Positions 43,923 through 51,414 of a DNA stretch of 64,000 nucleotides are shown here, one piece after another. The stretch comes from Candidatus Aminicenantes bacterium UBA6228. GTDB lineage: Bacteria; Acidobacteriota; Aminicenantia; Aminicenantales; Saccharicenantaceae. The notes under the pieces were generated by a model. It had not been told where the DNA came from. It saw only the letters and a program-made list of their open reading frames with translations, and searched no databases. The position numbers were made by a program, and so were the translations under genes. Each line of letters opens with the position of its first letter. Position 1 is the stretch's first letter. The stretch spans positions 76,326-140,325 of the forward strand of contig DJWO01000002.1 in the NCBI GenBank assembly GCA_002441005.1. The letters run 5' to 3'.

Positions 43923-43944
43923 CCAAGCTGATTGAGTATTTAAA

Positions 43945-43974
43945 TTGATAATGATTTCGACCGTCATCTATAAT
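43945..43974 (+). promoter_or_regulatory. Promoter of hicBA
   Basis: TTGATA (43945-43950), 18-bp spacer, TATAAT (43969-43974), followed by a leader of about 45 bases before the ATG at 44027. Confidence 0.6.
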
Positions 43975-44026
43975 CAAAGTGATCATAAAAAGGCAAGAAT
44001 CAAGAATAAGGGAAGGCAGGATTTTA

Positions 44027-44236
44027 ATGGCTGATGAAATAATTTTTTTAGTTACAGAATCATTGGAAGGTGGTTACGAAGCTAAAGCCTTAGGGTATCC
44101 CATCTTTACCCAGGCAGAAACCATAGAGGAACTTAAAGAGGCAGTTAAGGACGCCACCCGTTGCCATTTTGACCAGGCCGAAATGCCACGGATTATTAGA
44201 TTCCACCAGGTCAAAGAAGAAGTCCTTTCATTATGA
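44027..44236 (+). CDS. hicB: HicB-like antitoxin
   Basis: From the ATG at 44027 (AGGCAGGA 5-11 bases upstream) the product has 69 residues. The frame opens at 43979 but the extra N-terminus is basic and unlike the family. The sequence, MADEIIFLVTESLEGGYEAKAL, then YPIFTQAETIEELKEAVKDA, is the degraded RNase H fold of HicB partners. Such proteins are often misannotated as 2-oxoisovalerate dehydrogenase. It overlaps hicA by 4 bp (ATGA). Antitoxin-first order, hicB before hicA, is seen here. Confidence 0.8.
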   Translation: MADEIIFLVTESLEGGYEAKALGYPIFTQAETIEELKEAVKDATRCHFDQAEMPRIIRFHQVKEEVLSL

Positions 44237-44481
44237 AGCTACCCAGAGATATTCAGGGTATTGAACTGGCCAATTCACTTAGCAAATTTGGCTATAAAAT
44301 TACCAGGCAAACAGAAAGCCACTTGCGTCTAACAAGAATCTCGGAGGATGTACATCATATTACAATCCCAAAGCATAAAACTCTGAAAATTGGGACGTTG
44401 AATAACATTCTTAATGATGTTGCCGGGCACCTGGGCAAGACAAAAGAAGAAATAGCTGAAGAACTCTGGGAAAAGAATTAG
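44233..44481 (+). CDS. hicA: HicA-type mRNA interferase toxin
   Basis: The 82-residue protein has the HicA double-stranded-RNA-binding-like fold: MKLPRDIQGIELANSLSKFGY, then RQTESHLRLTR and the catalytic-His region VHHITIPKHKTLKIGTL. HicA cleaves mRNA when free of HicB. Length is typical. It is coupled to hicB by a 4-bp overlap and is followed by a short island repeat about 75 bp downstream. Confidence 0.85.
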   Translation: MKLPRDIQGIELANSLSKFGYKITRQTESHLRLTRISEDVHHITIPKHKTLKIGTLNNILNDVAGHLGKTKEEIAEELWEKN

Positions 44482-44557
44482 CTGGGAGCCACACCGTATT
44501 TATAAGGTGTATCACGTTTTTTGCTTTTCTATAGGCCAGCCGGCTGCTCTTGTCCCG

Positions 44558-44590
44558 AAAATAGGAAATATCTAGGGTGTCCCCATTTTT
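44558..44590 (-). repeat. Short island repeat between hicA and the PIN gene
   Basis: AAAATAGGAAATATCTAGGG then TGTCCCCATTTTT, minus orientation, nearly identical to the right end of the element at 43735-43922. Confidence 0.65.
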
Positions 44591-44611
44591 CCAGTCTTCT
44601 CCCTATCTGGC

Positions 44612-45154
44612 CTACAACATTCTTTCTATTTCTTTAAGTACATTCTCAAAATGACAGATATCATCTGCATCTCTCTGGGTTGAAACTTTTTTTCTCAGAT
44701 AATCAATCCTTCTCTTTAAATCTGATAAAGATAAGCTCCTGGTCCTTATGGTTTCAACTAACAGTTCCGGAGTCCTTTTTAATCTGTGTTCGGTTATTAT
44801 TCTTCTCACTTCTCTCATAAAAGCCCTGTTATTCTCGTCTGATAATATGTAACAGTTATGATAACGGGCATAAGCAAGCGAAGCTGCTTCCCCGATATCT
44901 AATGTTGTTGTCAGTTCAGAAAATAATTTTAGTTCTTCAATATCATTCAGAGACACCCTCCAGATTAGCCGGGCATTTATTATCTTCTGGAGGACATTTC
45001 TTTGCTTGTCCCATTTAATTTCGCTGGTAACCTCTTCAGTTATCAAAAAGACATAGCCGGATGCCTTAGGCACGACAGGCAGGACATCTAATTTGATCAA
45101 ATCTATGACCGAATTCGCATCCATTACTATTGCGCCTCTTCCGCCTCCGGCCAA
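44612..45154 (-). CDS. PIN-domain ribonuclease, probable toxin
   Basis: The 180-residue protein has PIN acidic residues in order: VMDANSVIDL (first Asp), EEVTSEIKW, LDIGEAASLAYA and ILSDENNRAF. These form the four-acid metal site. A TTG start at 45154 with GGGAGG 5 bases upstream gives MAGGGRGAIVMDAN; ATG 45124 is the alternative. It directly follows the XRE-ImmA gene (17-bp gap) on the minus strand, so the two probably form a toxin-antitoxin-like pair in which the upstream protein represses or degrades a partner (inference). Confidence 0.75.
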   Translation of the reverse strand: MAGGGRGAIVMDANSVIDLIKLDVLPVVPKASGYVFLITEEVTSEIKWDKQRNVLQKIINARLIWRVSLNDIEELKLFSELTTTLDIGEAASLAYARYHNCYILSDENNRAFMREVRRIITEHRLKRTPELLVETIRTRSLSLSDLKRRIDYLRKKVSTQRDADDICHFENVLKEIERML

Positions 45155-45171
45155 CTCTGCCTCCCACCTAT

Positions 45172-46428
45172 TTAAGTGGTGCGTCTGGCTTCAGAAATTG
45201 CACAAATGTCTTCATTTTGTAAGCCAGCCAGCTCGAGCAATTCAATCAGCTTATTCCTGCTGATGAGCCCTCCCCTTGCTGCTTCGACTGCCAGATAGAA
45301 AAGATGCTCGGTGGCGTTTTGGAAAATACCCCCTTTCTCACTATCCTTATCGGGGTCTTTCTTTCTCAGAATATCCTTAATTGCCTTACCGGCCGGGCTA
45401 CTATCCTGCTCTAAAAGTAAATCCTTCTCTTTTCCACTTATAAGATTAAGGTTAAAGAGCCTCCAGATAGAAGCTTCGACGCTTACCCCAAAATATCTGG
45501 CCATTCGTACCACATGCGGATAGTTAATCGTGGATGACCTCGATTGTTTGGCCACAGCCTGCCTGGCTTCGTAGCTTACAACTTTATCTTTGACCATCAA
45601 TGGCACCTGAATCCTTGACGGCATGGCCTTGCCGCACCTCTTCAAGAACTCTCTTACAGCGTTTTCTGGTATAAGAAAACAGGCAGCAAAAACATCTGCT
45701 CTTACTTCTCGAAGATCTTTCTTGCCTTCTTCCCGGGAAACTATGGCCGGCAAATCGTTCAGATCACAGAGTGCATGGCAGTATTCATGAATTACGGAAT
45801 ATCTCTGGCGAACAGGAGGTTCGGTACTATTAATTGCACAGACTGTAGCCTCCCCGGAGCGAAAAGTGAAACCGGAAAGCCCTGCCGGCAATTGCATCTC
45901 GAGGGTTAAAATCCCCTGGGTATCAAGCAAAGAAGCCGGATCGCCTACCGGAGCAACTCCCAGGCCGAGCCTGTTTCTTTCCTGAGCAGCAATCTCTTGT
46001 CCCTGCTCAACGGCATCCCACCTGGTGCGCATTTTTCGGTCGTATGCACAAAGAGGTCCAGAACTAAGGCGGTTAACGCCCAATTTATTTTCAAGGTCAA
46101 AGATAGCATTGATGATTTCCAGCCCTCTGTTCATGCCTTCCTGTATTTGATGGTCAGAACAAACCTCCGGAACTGCCCTTAAAATGTAAGAGAGCCCCTC
46201 AGCCTCAAAGGCCTCTTCAAAAAAGCTGTGAATTGGACGCCCGTATAAGTGGGCTAAAGCCGCCAGCTCCAGACTTGAAACCTTTCTCTTGCCTGCTTCG
46301 ATCTGGGCAATTACGGGCCGAACCAGGCCCAGGGCGCTTGCCACCTGTTCTTGAGTAAATCGAGCTTTTTCCCTGGCTTCCTTTAGCCTTCGGGCCAGTT
46401 CTTCCTGGGTTATGGTCATTTTTGCCAC
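45172..46428 (-). CDS. XRE regulator fused to ImmA/IrrE metallopeptidase
   Basis: The 418-residue protein joins an N-terminal helix-turn-helix of the XRE/Cro family (about 5-62, LARRLKEAREKARFTQEQVA) to a COG2856 ImmA/IrrE zinc-peptidase domain whose active-site motif HEYCH is at about 215-219. Such proteins act as antitoxins or as stress-triggered proteases. The C-terminal 150 or so residues are not typical of either domain. It is the first gene of a two-gene unit with the PIN nuclease and has a promoter at 46533-46561. Confidence 0.85.
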   Translation of the reverse strand: MAKMTITQEELARRLKEAREKARFTQEQVASALGLVRPVIAQIEAGKRKVSSLELAALAHLYGRPIHSFFEEAFEAEGLSYILRAVPEVCSDHQIQEGMNRGLEIINAIFDLENKLGVNRLSSGPLCAYDRKMRTRWDAVEQGQEIAAQERNRLGLGVAPVGDPASLLDTQGILTLEMQLPAGLSGFTFRSGEATVCAINSTEPPVRQRYSVIHEYCHALCDLNDLPAIVSREEGKKDLREVRADVFAACFLIPENAVREFLKRCGKAMPSRIQVPLMVKDKVVSYEARQAVAKQSRSSTINYPHVVRMARYFGVSVEASIWRLFNLNLISGKEKDLLLEQDSSPAGKAIKDILRKKDPDKDSEKGGIFQNATEHLFYLAVEAARGGLISRNKLIELLELAGLQNEDICAISEARRTT

Positions 46429-46532
46429 CTTAAATTAAGTAATTAAGCTAACAAGCTTCAGCCAGAGGCGATATTATCATTAATCATTAACTGAGCTCCC
46501 TTCGGATTGGGGTTCCGCCTCCTCCCTTTTAA

Positions 46533-46561
46533 AATATAGAAACTATTACATCATTTGTCAA
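46533..46561 (-). promoter_or_regulatory. Promoter of the XRE-ImmA/PIN unit
   Basis: Minus strand: TTGACA (46561-46556), 17-bp spacer, TATATT (46538-46533), about 105 bp before the ATG. The 339-bp gap 46429-46767 otherwise holds the island repeat at 46712 and no recognisable gene. Confidence 0.65.
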
Positions 46562-46711
46562 GATATGGCTATTTATGTAATTAAATACTACGCCAACTAA
46601 AAGAAAGTCAGCTACATTTGGCGCGGCCTGAATCGGGCCAATTCAGCAGGAATAAGATCCAACAAGATTAAGTTATATAATTTTTATCCGCCAGCCCCTT
46701 CGCCGCCAGAC

Positions 46712-46746
46712 AAAAAAATAGGAAATATAGAATGTGTCCCCATTTT
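46712..46746 (-). repeat. Short island repeat before the HEPN cassette end
   Basis: AAAAAAATAGGAAATATAG then AATGTGTCCCCATTTTT, minus orientation, 22 bp beyond the stop of the HEPN-like gene. Confidence 0.65.
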
Positions 46747-46767
46747 TGCCCTGATTTCTTGCCGATT

Positions 46768-47223
46768 TCACTTTTTAATTATGCCAAGCTCAGCTAAAAA
46801 AACCGCCAGATCTATCTCAACAAGGTTTTTAGCCTCGTCTGGAGGAAAATAATCAGAAGCAAGCCCATCAAGCCATTGAGGGCTCTTTCTTGATCCAATC
46901 CTGCAAAGAGTGAGATAACGTGCGGTCTCAGAAGCATCTCGTAGCTTCCTAAATTTTTTAAAAGCTTCTTCGCTAAGGTGATTATGGATTAATTTTTCCC
47001 GCCAGGCATGAGGAGACGTATTAAATTTGCCATCTCTACCGACGGGTATGCTTGTCTCTGTATGCTTCTCTCTCTTATCATATAGCCAGCACTCAAAATA
47101 ATGAATCGCAGAATAAAATGAGGCAGTGATACCCCAATCATGGTACGGAGGTTCGTTTACTAGTTTTTTTGCTAATTTTTTATTGTGTTCAGCTTGAGAA
47201 AGATGCACATGACGATCGGCCAT
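46768..47223 (-). CDS. HEPN-like small protein, third gene of a low-GC cassette
   Basis: From ATG 47223 the protein has 151 residues and is almost all helical. The early AEHNKKLAKKL..DWGITASFYSAIHYFECWL region and the later FRKLRDASETARYLT segment resemble HEPN domains (helical RNase or nucleotide-binding proteins, often toxins), although the strict R-x4-6-H motif is not clear. The start follows the upstream stop by 2 bp, so it is co-translated with the two preceding genes. Base composition is visibly more AT-rich than the flanking chromosome. Function is unassigned; HEPN is a working hypothesis. Confidence 0.55.
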   Translation of the reverse strand: MADRHVHLSQAEHNKKLAKKLVNEPPYHDWGITASFYSAIHYFECWLYDKREKHTETSIPVGRDGKFNTSPHAWREKLIHNHLSEEAFKKFRKLRDASETARYLTLCRIGSRKSPQWLDGLASDYFPPDEAKNLVEIDLAVFLAELGIIKK

Positions 47224-47225
47224 GT

Positions 47226-47840
47226 TTATCTCGCAAAAATGCACTGCGCCTGGGGATGAATAAAATCTGTCTTGTCTGAAATAAATACCGGAGGATAAAA
47301 GAACTCAAAAATCAAAGAAGAATATATTTTTCTTATTTCATATTCAATATCTAAAAGCTGGTCCATTAAACTACCATCATACCGATCTGAAGTAATTAGA
47401 ATATAAACCTGAATTTCTTCTCTAAATTTTTGAGCGTAAATAGATTTAACTTTTCTAATCTTGGCATAATTCGCGGCAATTCTGAGAAGGGCAGCTTGCT
47501 CTAAATCTTCCTTCTCTAATTCCATAATATATGACATTAAACCAAGAATTGCCTCCAGATTATCATAATAACTTCTAATCTCTTTTGTCCTAGTCTTAGA
47601 TAGGGGGAAAATCGATGAGGCTATAAACACGCCAGGGTCTGTATAATCGCTCCTCGCCACGATTTTCTCAAGCAGTCTCTCGAATTCTCTAAAAACGAAT
47701 TCACGAAGGCTATATCTATATTCTTTATCTCGCCAGGGTATTGCATAGCTTTTTGTTTCCCCACCCGGGCAAAGAGTATTATAACTATTCCCTGGCCAAA
47801 TTAAATCTGTTCCTGTATAAACAGTTTGTGCTGTATCCAA
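47226..47840 (-). CDS. Uncharacterised protein, second gene of the low-GC cassette
   Basis: No family recognised. The 204-residue product has a mixed alpha/beta sequence with no signal peptide or membrane helix. A C-terminal part, VYILITSDRYDGSLMDQLLD, then IEYEIRKIYSSLIFEFFYPP, has the strand-helix-strand rhythm of the end of a nucleotidyltransferase fold, but the catalytic GS-x-D motif is absent. It is 2 bp downstream of the first gene and 2 bp upstream of the HEPN-like gene. Confidence 0.5.
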   Translation of the reverse strand: MDTAQTVYTGTDLIWPGNSYNTLCPGGETKSYAIPWRDKEYRYSLREFVFREFERLLEKIVARSDYTDPGVFIASSIFPLSKTRTKEIRSYYDNLEAILGLMSYIMELEKEDLEQAALLRIAANYAKIRKVKSIYAQKFREEIQVYILITSDRYDGSLMDQLLDIEYEIRKIYSSLIFEFFYPPVFISDKTDFIHPQAQCIFAR

Positions 47841-47842
47841 AG

Positions 47843-48550
47843 TTACTCTCCTAATAAACTTAAATGCGACTCTAAAGTGCTTTTCATAATCCTAACGCTC
47901 TCTTCTAAAAAGGCCTGGATTGATTCTTTTTTAAAATCATAAGTATTTTCAGCTAAAGTATTTATGTCTAAAAGAAATGAGATTAATCTATCTTCATGAG
48001 GAAGAGATATATCATGGGCAGATCTAATCCGTGTCCACTTATTTGCCTCAAAATCAGATAATGTTTCCCTATTCAAGCAATGGATCTCCAATTCACGAGG
48101 CCTGGCTATCGGCGCTTCTTTATTGATATATTTAGACAGAAGATGCTCTGCAGAAGAGCCGCTGTCTAACTCTATAACCCAATGAGTCACAATCGCCAGT
48201 CTCGTAACCTTAGCATTTAGCTCATTTTTTAGATATTGAAACAACGATAAAAAGTTTTCAAAAAGTTCTTCGAAGGAAGAAACATTACTGAATTCATCCT
48301 TTTTATATCTTAATATAAGATCAACTCTGTTTTTTGATATAGACAAATTGTATGTCTTATCTTTTGAGCTCATTTGAATTCTTGGGATTTCAACAGGAGC
48401 ATCGTCTGGTATAGGCAAGATTACAGGTTCACCATCCAGAACATTTAGGTATTTCTCCCTTATTGTAACTCCTGCCTTTAGCACATCAAAAATAACGATC
48501 CCCGGACTAAACAGTACTAGTTGAATGCTATCTACCCTTGTATTCATCAT
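47843..48550 (-). CDS. Uncharacterised protein, first gene of the low-GC cassette
   Basis: No family recognised with certainty. The 235-residue protein has an alternating alpha/beta pattern; the run DLILRYKKDEFSNVSSFEEL..LAIVTHWVIELD recalls the middle of TIGR04255-type proteins, but only in layout. It is cytoplasmic by appearance. An AGGAG lies 3 bases before the first of two ATGs (48550, 48547); the second has better spacing. A promoter at 48565-48593 precedes it, so it leads the three-gene unit. Confidence 0.5.
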   Translation of the reverse strand: MMNTRVDSIQLVLFSPGIVIFDVLKAGVTIREKYLNVLDGEPVILPIPDDAPVEIPRIQMSSKDKTYNLSISKNRVDLILRYKKDEFSNVSSFEELFENFLSLFQYLKNELNAKVTRLAIVTHWVIELDSGSSAEHLLSKYINKEAPIARPRELEIHCLNRETLSDFEANKWTRIRSAHDISLPHEDRLISFLLDINTLAENTYDFKKESIQAFLEESVRIMKSTLESHLSLLGE

Positions 48551-48564
48551 AAACTCCTGTTTTT

Positions 48565-48593
48565 ATTATCATATACTCTACTTAAAAAATCAA
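48565..48593 (-). promoter_or_regulatory. Promoter of the low-GC three-gene cassette
   Basis: Minus strand: TTGATT (48593-48588), 17-bp spacer, GATAAT (48570-48565), with AGGAG shortly before the ATG. The 330 bp between this and the promoter at 48924 show no gene or repeat I can identify. Confidence 0.5.
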
Positions 48594-48923
48594 AAAAGCA
48601 GATCATTTAGGAACCCGCTTAATGATAAGGCTACCCTCTTCTTAAATACGCATTCTGTCAAAGCCATCACTTCCCTTTTATTTTATAAGTATAACATATT
48701 GTTCTTCATTTTTAATAATTCTATTTTAATTTTAAGATAGTGTTTCCAAGCCATAAAGTTTGTCTCGCCCTGGGCATTAAGAATAAATAGCCCCGCCCAA
48801 TTCTCCCGGCTCGACCAAAATATGGTTGATTTTCCCATAGACATGAAGCTTAACTAGGCAGTCATCCCTCAAGAAAAAGAAAGGTTGGTTGTGTCGCCTC
48901 TTACCATCTGTAAAAAAATTCAT

Positions 48924-48959
48924 TTGACAAAACGTTATGTGTGGTATATTCTTACCACA
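48924..48959 (+). promoter_or_regulatory. Promoter with operator palindrome over the -10 box (XRE/ImmA)
   Basis: TTGACA (48924-48929), 17-bp spacer, TATTCT (48947-48952). TGTGGTA (48940-48946) and TACCACA (48953-48959) are perfect 7-bp inverted arms exactly flanking the -10 hexamer. A protein bound there would block RNA polymerase; the adjacent XRE product is the likely ligand. Confidence 0.75.
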
Positions 48960-48977
48960 TAAAGGAGAGAAAAGGAA

Positions 48978-49337
48978 ATGGTTGCCTTTGGTGAATTTAT
49001 CAGGGAGCTCAGGTTAAAGGCGGGGCTGACGCTACGTCATTTTTGTCAGCTGACCGGCTTCGACCCGAGCAACTGGAGCAAAATTGAGCGGGGGCTATTA
49101 TCGCCCCCAAAAAGCAAGGCAGTGCTGATAGAAATCGCGCGTGTCCTTAACCTGACCGAAGAATCTGAAGACTACAAGACCTTATTTGATCTGGCCGCCA
49201 TCGGTCAGATCCCTGTAGATTTGGTTTCCACCCCCCAGGTGATGGAAAAGCTGCCAGTTTTCTTTAGAACGATAAGAGGCGAAAAGCCGACTCGCCAGGA
49301 ACTTGAAGATTTGATTAAAATTCTCGGTGAAGAATAA
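48978..49337 (+). CDS. XRE-family transcriptional regulator
   Basis: The 119-residue protein has an N-terminal helix-turn-helix (about 5-60; FIRELRLKAGLTLRHFCQLTGFDPSNWSKIERG) typical of XRE/Cro regulators and a short C-terminal extension. AAAGGAG lies 10 or so bases before the ATG. The palindrome over its own -10 box suggests autorepression. The ImmA/IrrE peptidase gene follows with no gap, a known arrangement in which the peptidase cleaves the regulator to induce target genes. Confidence 0.85.
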   Translation: MVAFGEFIRELRLKAGLTLRHFCQLTGFDPSNWSKIERGLLSPPKSKAVLIEIARVLNLTEESEDYKTLFDLAAIGQIPVDLVSTPQVMEKLPVFFRTIRGEKPTRQELEDLIKILGEE

Positions 49338-49970
49338 ATGTCCGCTTCCAAAAGACCCCCGGCCACCATTACTCCGCCCTGGCTAAGCTTTGACTATATA
49401 AGACAGCAAGCAGACAACTTCAGACAACAATACGTAAAACCTCCAGACCTTGTGCCTGTCCCCATGGAGGATGTAGTCGAGCTCGATTTGAAGTTTCAAA
49501 TAATCCCAATAATTGGCTTACAGGACAGAATAGACGTCGATGGTTTTTTAACTAATAATTTAAAAGCTATCTGTGTTGATTATAATGTATATACGGATGA
49601 ACGCTGGTCGTCGCGCTTGCGATTCACGCTGGCTCACGAAGTCGGTCATCTTGTCCTGCATAAAGAACAAATACAACAATGCAGATTTAGAACCCCCGAA
49701 GATTGGATCCATTTCAGAGAAGACTTCACTGAAGATGATTTAAATTGGTTCGAAGCCCAAGCTTATGAATTTGCCGGAAGACTCCTCGTCCCAAAAGAAG
49801 AACTGGAACAGCAAATAAGATCACGTAGTGATGAGATAAGAACTTTTAAGGAACGTTTTCCGGACAGTCCTGATCTTAACGAGGCTATTTCGCGGGTCAT
49901 TTGCGGCCATTTCGGTGTCTCAGATCAGGTAATTTGTAGAAGGATTGCAAAAGAGAAAATCCGCTTATGA
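49338..49970 (+). CDS. ImmA/IrrE-type zinc metallopeptidase
   Basis: The 210-residue protein has the COG2856 metallopeptidase motif HEVGHLVLH (about 99-107) with the downstream Glu in the FEAQAYEFAGRLLVP segment. ImmA/IrrE enzymes cleave a cognate XRE-type repressor under stress or when a mobile element is induced. The ATG directly follows the TAA of the XRE gene (49335-49337), so the two are co-translated. It probably controls nearby genes such as the membrane protein at 50031 (inference). Confidence 0.88.
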   Translation: MSASKRPPATITPPWLSFDYIRQQADNFRQQYVKPPDLVPVPMEDVVELDLKFQIIPIIGLQDRIDVDGFLTNNLKAICVDYNVYTDERWSSRLRFTLAHEVGHLVLHKEQIQQCRFRTPEDWIHFREDFTEDDLNWFEAQAYEFAGRLLVPKEELEQQIRSRSDEIRTFKERFPDSPDLNEAISRVICGHFGVSDQVICRRIAKEKIRL

Positions 49971-50030
49971 TGATCTAAGGCCGCGGCTGTTGAGCTAATT
50001 CAATCTTACAAGTGAAAGAGAGGTAAGGGA

Positions 50031-50531
50031 ATGGCAGTTGAAATTATTAAAGCAGTGGGCGCATTTATCATAAGCCCTATAATATTCCTTTATGTTTCAT
50101 TAAAAATAGCAAAATTTCATTTTGAAAAAGACATGAGAAAGCAATATCTCATTGCAAAGGATAAAACAGCCAACGAAATGCTGACTTCTATGACTGAAAT
50201 GTTATTAGCCATGTGGGATGTTTATAATGCGACCAAGATGGACACGGATGATAAAAGAATAAAGGATTTATCTTGTGAGAACGCCAGGGGTAGGTTCTGG
50301 TTTCACCTGAGACAGACTTATCTTCAACTGGCTCGGATGGGTCTATATCATGGGACTGAAATTGTTGAAGACATTGCCAAGCTACAAGACGAGTGGTCCG
50401 ATAAAATAAATAATAATGATTTCAAGTTTTTAGATACATGGGAAGAATATCGGGTAAACACGGTATTTCTTCTGCTGGAAAAACTTCACACAGAACTAAA
50501 GGACACTGTTTTCGGCAAAAAGCCCCTTTGA
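50031..50531 (+). CDS. Hypothetical membrane-anchored protein
   Basis: No family recognised. The 166-residue protein has one N-terminal membrane helix (about 7-27, AVGAFIISPIIFLYVSLKIA) and a helical cytoplasmic or periplasmic part rich in Lys, Glu and Asp. An AGAGGTAAGG site lies 6 bases before the ATG. It lies 60 bp after the XRE-ImmA pair on the same strand and could be under its control, although no palindrome repeats here. Confidence 0.55.
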   Translation: MAVEIIKAVGAFIISPIIFLYVSLKIAKFHFEKDMRKQYLIAKDKTANEMLTSMTEMLLAMWDVYNATKMDTDDKRIKDLSCENARGRFWFHLRQTYLQLARMGLYHGTEIVEDIAKLQDEWSDKINNNDFKFLDTWEEYRVNTVFLLLEKLHTELKDTVFGKKPL

Positions 50532-50616
50532 TTAAATTCTTGTACAAAATAGATGATAGCACTGTAGATATAGCGTTTTATGTCCAGACTTAAACCTCCC
50601 AGCATAATCCGATGAT

Positions 50617-50800
50617 TTCGGCCACTGAATCCAGTCGAAATCCAATCGTGGCCGGCCGCCTTTCGGAGCGTAGCAACGCCGGGCCTAATTTTTTTATCCC
50701 AGCTGGCCAAGTTCCCGTCGAAATATCCACCTGAATTCAATTGGAATTGACGGCCGGATTCCATTGGAATGGGTGGCCGGCTTCCCGTCGGGATACGCAT
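50617..50800. mobile_element. Array of IS-end-like repeats (IS21-type remnant)
   Basis: A unit of the form GGCCGGCTTCC-N-GTCGGAATR recurs about five or six times with variations (for example 50647, 50701, 50750, 50774). Multiple terminal repeats of this kind are known at ends of IS21-family elements. Two or three more units lie at about 51096-51175. No istA or istB coding sequence is present, so it would be a relic. The rest of the 883-bp gap 50532-51414 is the direct repeat and short island repeats listed separately. Confidence 0.4.
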
Positions 50801-50820
50801 GGCTTTGTTAATCATTCCTA

Positions 50821-51034
50821 ACTGTTAATAGGCGCCTAGTATTACAATGTAGATCTGCACACAGTTTTACGAGGCCGGCGGTAGTGGCTGGTAGGAGGGG
50901 GAGAGTCACATTTTACTTGGGCTCCGCACTGGAAGATACCAGGTGCCGAGAACCATTGAGAAGATCAGACGAAACCGATAGGCGGGCAACATTTTGAAGA
51001 TTAAGGGATTCGGGCGGTTAATTTTAAATTGGTA
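50821..51034. repeat. Long direct repeat, copy 1
   Basis: It begins CTGTTAATAGGCG and includes an 86-bp core at 50901-50986 that differs from copy 2 (52872-52957) at a single base. The core can fold as CTCCGCACTGG pairing with CCAGGTGCCGAG. Homology to copy 2 continues past the core (AAGGGATTCGG..GGTTAATTTTAAA). Confidence 0.8.
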
Positions 51035-51064
51035 AAGGACGGGTTCCTTATCGCATCACAGGCG

Positions 51065-51097
51065 AAAAAAGGAGGATATCTGGTGTGCCCCTTTTTT
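51065..51097 (-). repeat. Short island repeat (diverged)
   Basis: AAAAAAGGAGGATATCTGG then TGTGCCCCTTTTTT, a variant of the island repeat in minus orientation. Confidence 0.45.
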
Positions 51098-51194
51098 GGC
51101 CACCTATTCCAACTATCACCACGAAATTGGCCGCCTTCCAGTCGAAACACCCGGCCGGCTTGCATCGGAATACCGGAATACAGAAGCCACCAGA

Positions 51195-51227
51195 GAAAAA
51201 AGGAAATATAGACTGTGTCTCCCTTTT
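51195..51227 (-). repeat. Short island repeat
   Basis: AAAAAAGGAAATATAGACTG then TGTCTCCCTTTTC, minus orientation. Confidence 0.5.
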
Positions 51228-51295
51228 CAATCGATAAAAGGGAATAAATAGGGCCTATTGATTTTCCTGGCTGATGCGTTTATGGCCCGTGCCCG

Positions 51296-51332
51296 AAAAA
51301 AATAGTGAATATCTAGGGTGTCCCGATTTTTC
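51296..51332 (-). repeat. Short island repeat
   Basis: AAAAAATAGTGAATATCTAG then GGTGTCCCGATTTTT, minus orientation. The sequence to its left (CTGATGCGTTTATGGCCCGTGCC) also recurs before the copy at 53113. Confidence 0.6.
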
Positions 51333-51414
51333 TGGGAGCAATGTCCCGAAAGGCGAGGGCATCAGCCCGAAGCCTATATGCTGTGTTATGCGCTGGTGCC
51401 GAGCATGTATTTCA

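Noticed and set aside
47226..47840. MNT/HEPN toxin-antitoxin pair with the next gene
   Set aside because: The second cassette protein lacks the GS-x-R-G and DxD residues of minimal nucleotidyltransferases, so the pairing is only a weak idea and is not called.
50901..50986. Group II intron domain or integron attC site
   Set aside because: The hairpin core lacks the catalytic domain V pattern of introns and the R'/R'' ends of attC sites; the repeat remains unassigned.
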